Shown piece by piece: positions 60,826 to 64,000 of a stretch of 64,000 bases of DNA; within the stretch, counting starts at the first letter, position 1, and each line of letters starts with the position of its first letter. Under the pieces are notes generated by a model. The model was not told where the DNA came from. It did no database searches and saw only the letters and a list, made by a program, of their open reading frames with translations. The stretch covers positions 1-64,000 of the forward strand of contig JABDDT010000008.1 in NCBI GenBank assembly GCA_013287475.1. Reading direction: 5' to 3'. The stretch is from Bacteroidota bacterium (GTDB lineage: Bacteria > Bacteroidota > Bacteroidia > Chitinophagales > Chitinophagaceae). A program made the translations under genes and the position numbers.

Positions 60826-61854
60826 TTATTGGTAAACACGCACGTAATCGACTTCCATCTGATCTGTGGTAAATGCAGGATCGACGGCTCCTCCAAAATT
60901 TCCGCCCATTACTACATTCAGTATGATAAAAAATTGCTGGTTAAAAGGTATTCCAAGATTGTTCAATAAAGTATAATACACCACACCATCCACAGAAAGC
61001 TGAATGGATAAGGGAGTCCACATGGTTGAATAAACATGAAATGCCGTACTCGCATCAGAAATTGTTGTCGTGCTTCCATCGCCATACTGCCCGGCTTCGG
61101 TAGGATAATGCAGGGTTCCATAGATAGTGGATTTCTGATTGCCGTTTTGTTCCATGATATCAATTTCACCACAGGCCGGCCAGCCAACAGTAGCGATGTT
61201 ATTTCCCAACATCCATATAGCAGGCCAGGTACCTGTACTGGCAGGTAATTTAGCCCGCACATCAATTCTGCCATACTGAAAGGAATATAAATTATTTGTT
61301 AGCATTCTTGCAGAAGTATAAGCACTCCCATTATATGATTCTTTCAGTGCAATGATCTTCAAAGTTCCGTTAGATATAATGGCGTTTGTCTGCCTGTTCG
61401 TGTAGTATTCCAATTCATTATTACCCCATCCCCCGCTCCCTGTTCCGATATCATATCCCCATTTGCTGGGATCTGGAGATCCCGGAGTATCAAACTCATC
61501 CGACCATACCAAGGCAAGTGCAACGGCAACAGTCACGGAAGTGGATTTTGAAATCGTTTGACCCCCTGAACTTATGGCGGTAACTGTTACGTTATACGTA
61601 CCAGAATAGGAATATTTGTATGTTGTATTTCCTGCGACACCATTTAACGAATTGTAGTTTCCAAAATTAAAATCGTACTTAACCGCGTTGGTTGCGGAAG
61701 CAGTAAAAGTTACATTTCCGCTGCTGTCATTGCTTACAACTGCATTGATGGTTAAATTGGATGGTGCAGTGTCTGTTGTGCCTGAAGAACTATTTTTACT
61801 GCAGGATGCCGAAAACATCGAAAAGATCAGAATAATGATTGCCAAAGATTTCAT
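60826..61854 (-). CDS. GH16 beta-glucanase lipoprotein with PKD-like domain
   Basis: A 342-residue surface or periplasmic endo-glucanase. The signal peptide ends MFSASC (Cys18), a lipobox. A PKD-like domain (about 30-112; 'YKYSYSGTYNVTVTAISSGG') precedes the GH16 jelly roll (about 115-342). The catalytic ExDxxE motif is in GEIDIMEQNG (Glu230, Asp232, Glu235), which points to laminarinase-type beta-1,3-glucanase. It is convergent with the GH20 gene, with only 23 bases between them. Confidence 0.94.
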   Translation of the reverse strand: MKSLAIIILIFSMFSASCSKNSSSGTTDTAPSNLTINAVVSNDSSGNVTFTASATNAVKYDFNFGNYNSLNGVAGNTTYKYSYSGTYNVTVTAISSGGQTISKSTSVTVAVALALVWSDEFDTPGSPDPSKWGYDIGTGSGGWGNNELEYYTNRQTNAIISNGTLKIIALKESYNGSAYTSARMLTNNLYSFQYGRIDVRAKLPASTGTWPAIWMLGNNIATVGWPACGEIDIMEQNGNQKSTIYGTLHYPTEAGQYGDGSTTTISDASTAFHVYSTMWTPLSIQLSVDGVVYYTLLNNLGIPFNQQFFIILNVVMGGNFGGAVDPAFTTDQMEVDYVRVYQ

Positions 61855-61912
61855 AATGAGCTACTAAAGTAATAAATCCAGGCTATTTCTTTCCTACTTT
61901 CGCAAAAAAAAT

Positions 61913-62347
61913 ATGGGCATCACAGACAGACTATTCAATATGAAAAACGAAAAATCCTCAGCGAATTTAAAAGCAGGTAAAGATTTCATGGAAGCCAATA
62001 AACAAAAACCAGGTGTTACAAGTCTGCCCAGTGGTTTGCAATACGAGGTCATAGTTGAAGGCGAAGGAATCAAACCTCTTGCAAAAAATAAAGTTACCTG
62101 CCATTATCACGGAACGTTAATAGATGGAACTGTATTCGACAGTTCAGTAAAACGCGGTCAGCCAGCCACCTTTCCCTTGAATATGGTCATTAAGGGTTGG
62201 ACAGAAGGGTTGCAACTGATGTCAGTCGGCAGCAAATGGCGTTTTTTTATCCCTCCGCATCTTGCTTATGGCGACAGGCAAACCGGCGCTCAGATTGGTC
62301 CAAACAGTACATTAATATTTGAAGTTGAATTACTGGGAGTGAGTTGA
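61913..62347 (+). CDS. FKBP-type peptidyl-prolyl cis-trans isomerase
   Basis: A 144-residue cytoplasmic isomerase and folding helper. The N-terminal helix 'NLKAGKDFMEANKQKPGVTSLPSGLQYEVI' is that of FkpA/Mip-type proteins. The FKBP domain (about 50-143) has 'VTCHYHGTLIDGTVFDSS', 'VIKGWTEGLQLMSVGSKWRFFIPPHLAYG' and the terminal 'LIFEVELLGV'. There is no signal peptide or extended dimerisation region, so it is a short form. Confidence 0.93.
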   Translation: MGITDRLFNMKNEKSSANLKAGKDFMEANKQKPGVTSLPSGLQYEVIVEGEGIKPLAKNKVTCHYHGTLIDGTVFDSSVKRGQPATFPLNMVIKGWTEGLQLMSVGSKWRFFIPPHLAYGDRQTGAQIGPNSTLIFEVELLGVS

Positions 62348-62369
62348 GAGGCAGATTTAATTATTATTT

Positions 62370-63635
62370 CTAAACATGAATCGTTGTACCGGCGGGTTGT
62401 TTTCTGAGCACAGGAACAGGATTTCTTTTTGAACCCCATTTTTGGAGGAAACGTATATGTAATCCCCCAATAATTAATGCAATAATCCCTTCTGACAATA
62501 AAGTATTTTCAACTCCGATATATTGAGAAATAAATCCAACGATCAAACCGCCTAAAGGCTGCATTCCAAAAAAAGCCATTGCATAAATGCTGATCACCCG
62601 GCCCCGCATTGCCGGATCAACAGAAGTCTGGATTAATGTGTTGGTAATGGTAATCTGAGACATCATCCCGAATGCAGATATCATGGCAAACAGCAATGCC
62701 AGGGGATAAATTGTCGTATGTGAAAATAAAATCAATCCGGATCCAAAAACCAATGTATTTATCGCGAGTATTTTCCGGAGGTTGGTCCCTGATTTTAATG
62801 AAGCCAGGAATATAGCTCCTGTAAATGCTCCCAGCCCGATCACACTGTCAATAACGCCAAAAGTTGAAGCCGTTCCATGAAAAATATCTTTGGCATATAC
62901 AGGTAACAGGGTGCTGAATGGGAGAACCAGCAGACTGATGAGTGCCAGCATGCCTATGACAAAAGAGATTTCGGGTGTCCTGCGTACATAAACCAATCCC
63001 TCGCGCAGTTCTCCCAATACATTTTTAGTATGTTTCTTAACAACATAATCCGGGAGTCTCATCATTAAAAGGGAGATAATGACAGCAACGAAACTCAATG
63101 CATTTAATCCGAAACAGACTCCATCACCAAATTTTTCTATCACAAGACCTGCAATGCCGGGACCGATCAACCTGGAAAGATTAACCATGGATGAATTCAG
63201 TGCAAGTGCGTTGGGCAGATCTTTTTTATCATCCACCATATCATACACCAGTGATTGACGCGCAGGAACATCAAAAGCATTCACGATACCAAGCAACACA
63301 CTGAGTGCAATTATTTCCCAAACATTATAATGTTTGAATAATATCAGGATAGCCAGCATGATCGCCTGTATCATCGAAATGAACTGGGTCAGCAACAGCA
63401 CCTTAAAACGGTTATACCGGTCAGATACAACACCACCCAGAAATGAAAACAGGAATGAGGGGAACATAGTAGAAAATAATGTTACCCCGAGCATTAACTT
63501 TGAATGTGTAAGCGAATAAACCACCCAGCTTACTGCAGTTTTTTGCATCCAGGTTCCAATGAGGGAAACTGACTGTCCAGTAAAATATAACCTGTAATTA
63601 CGACTCTTAAAAGCCCTGAATGTACTAATTGCCAT
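62370..63635 (-). CDS. Major facilitator superfamily exporter (MFS_3/EntS-like)
   Basis: A 421-residue inner-membrane transporter with 12 predicted segments. 'FRAFKSRNYRLYFTGQSVSLIGTWMQKTAVSW' and 'GGVVSDRYNRFKVLLLTQ' (the loop 2-3 motif) are typical of the branch that includes EntS-like exporters, as is 'ALNSSMVNLSRLIGPGIAGLVIEKFG'. The ATG at 63635 is chosen as the family start (MAISTFRAFKSRNYR); an in-frame start 17 codons upstream adds no recognised sequence. The substrate is unknown. It is divergent from the pirin gene. Confidence 0.88.
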   Translation of the reverse strand: MAISTFRAFKSRNYRLYFTGQSVSLIGTWMQKTAVSWVVYSLTHSKLMLGVTLFSTMFPSFLFSFLGGVVSDRYNRFKVLLLTQFISMIQAIMLAILILFKHYNVWEIIALSVLLGIVNAFDVPARQSLVYDMVDDKKDLPNALALNSSMVNLSRLIGPGIAGLVIEKFGDGVCFGLNALSFVAVIISLLMMRLPDYVVKKHTKNVLGELREGLVYVRRTPEISFVIGMLALISLLVLPFSTLLPVYAKDIFHGTASTFGVIDSVIGLGAFTGAIFLASLKSGTNLRKILAINTLVFGSGLILFSHTTIYPLALLFAMISAFGMMSQITITNTLIQTSVDPAMRGRVISIYAMAFFGMQPLGGLIVGFISQYIGVENTLLSEGIIALIIGGLHIRFLQKWGSKRNPVPVLRKQPAGTTIHV

Positions 63636-63732
63636 AATGAAAACACCCTTCAGCTGCCAACTAAACTCTCGTACCTTGTTATACAAATTTACGAAACCAG
63701 GATGACGGGAAGATTCCCTAGTTCATATCAAT

Positions 63733-64000
63733 ATGATCGATATAGTTATTGAAGCCAGAAATGCGGCGATCAGTGGATCCATGAAAGTGAAACGCATTCT
63801 TCCCTTCAGATTGCGAAGAATGGTGGGTCCTTTTATTTTTATGGATCATGCGGGACCTATAAAGGATTTTCCCTCGAATCCTTCCTCCCTTGATGTATTA
63901 CCACACCCGCATATTGGTCTTTCAACTGTCAGTTATCTTTTCGGAGGTCAGGTAACGCATCGTGACAGCCTGGGTGTCGAGCAGATCATTCGTCCTGGTG
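63733..64000 (+). CDS. Pirin-family protein, 5' part only
   Basis: The reading frame starts at ATG 63733 and runs off the right edge after 89 codons. It encodes '[15 protein letters not shown]', '[14 protein letters not shown]' and '[15 protein letters not shown]', the N-terminal cupin half of pirin. Two metal-binding His are in PHPHIG and another in THRDSLG. Pirins are iron-binding cupins with reported quercetinase or redox-sensing roles. The rest of the gene lies outside the window. Confidence 0.9.
   Translation, partial: MIDIVIEARNAAISGSMKVKRILPFRLRRMVGPFIFMDHAGPIKDFPSNPSSLDVLPHPHIGLSTVSYLFGGQVTHRDSLGVEQIIRPG

Noticed and set aside
63687-63732. Riboswitch before pirin or the MFS gene
   Set aside because: The gap is only 46 to 97 bases and shows no conserved aptamer features.

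Overview
The window looks like a chromosomal segment of a Bacteroidota bacterium, most likely of the Chitinophagaceae/Chitinophagales type. The reasons are two SusC/SusD outer-membrane pairs, a subtilase with a type IX secretion-like C-terminal tail, Reg_prop/Y_Y_Y sensor proteins, a DUF6266 protein, many Cys lipoproteins, AT-leaning sequence, and promoters of the TAnnTTTG (-7) type instead of TATAAT. No phage, insertion sequence, CRISPR array or rRNA was seen. One tRNA (anticodon CAT) is present.

Layout. 0-10 kb: a PLP aminotransferase, an enzyme-free SusC/SusD pair, a DUF6266 protein, a 124-bp inverted-repeat element, tRNA-Met, SDR-type L-threonine dehydrogenase and a DsbD-alpha-like protein. 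10-21 kb: type II NADH dehydrogenase, acetate transporter, ABC-F ATPase, a GH8 glycanase convergent with an SGNH hydrolase, a CDGSH iron-sulfur protein, a LamG lipoprotein, a methyltransferase, a CWC/DUF5522 protein, an ABC exporter and an RRM protein. 21-31 kb: a Reg_prop histidine kinase divergent from its NarL-type response regulator, a stand-alone LytTR protein, Dps, DUF805, two small unknown genes, pterin dehydratase, a PRC-barrel protein, a small outer-membrane protein, and an ECF sigma factor followed by an anti-sigma/TonB fusion. 31-49 kb: a second SusC/SusD locus with two duplicated beta-propeller proteins and a divergent kinase-less Y_Y_Y/LuxR regulator. It is followed by a sugar-isomerase-like protein, a double-thioredoxin protein, an SSS symporter in an apparent operon with myo-inositol oxygenase, and an SMP-30-like propeller. 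49-64 kb: a degenerate LytM protein, a glycosyltransferase and GH1 beta-glucosidase pair, an acyltransferase and desaturase pair, a lipoprotein and subtilase pair, GH20, GH16, an FKBP isomerase, an MFS exporter and the start of a pirin gene.

How the genes work together. The region is devoted to uptake and breakdown of glycans and polyols. Sensors (HK/RR, ECF sigma/anti-sigma, Y_Y_Y-LuxR) are embedded among SusCD uptake systems and secreted glycoside hydrolases (GH8, GH16, GH20, plus GH1). MIOX plus its symporter point to conversion of imported myo-inositol to glucuronate.

The most unusual signal is not protein coding. A family of short tandem-repeat arrays with 7- or 8-bp units, mostly arranged as two facing inverted arms, sits exactly at gene ends. 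In seven genes the array supplies the stop codon or begins at it, and in two convergent pairs both stop codons lie in the array. Unit sequences differ between loci but the architecture is the same.
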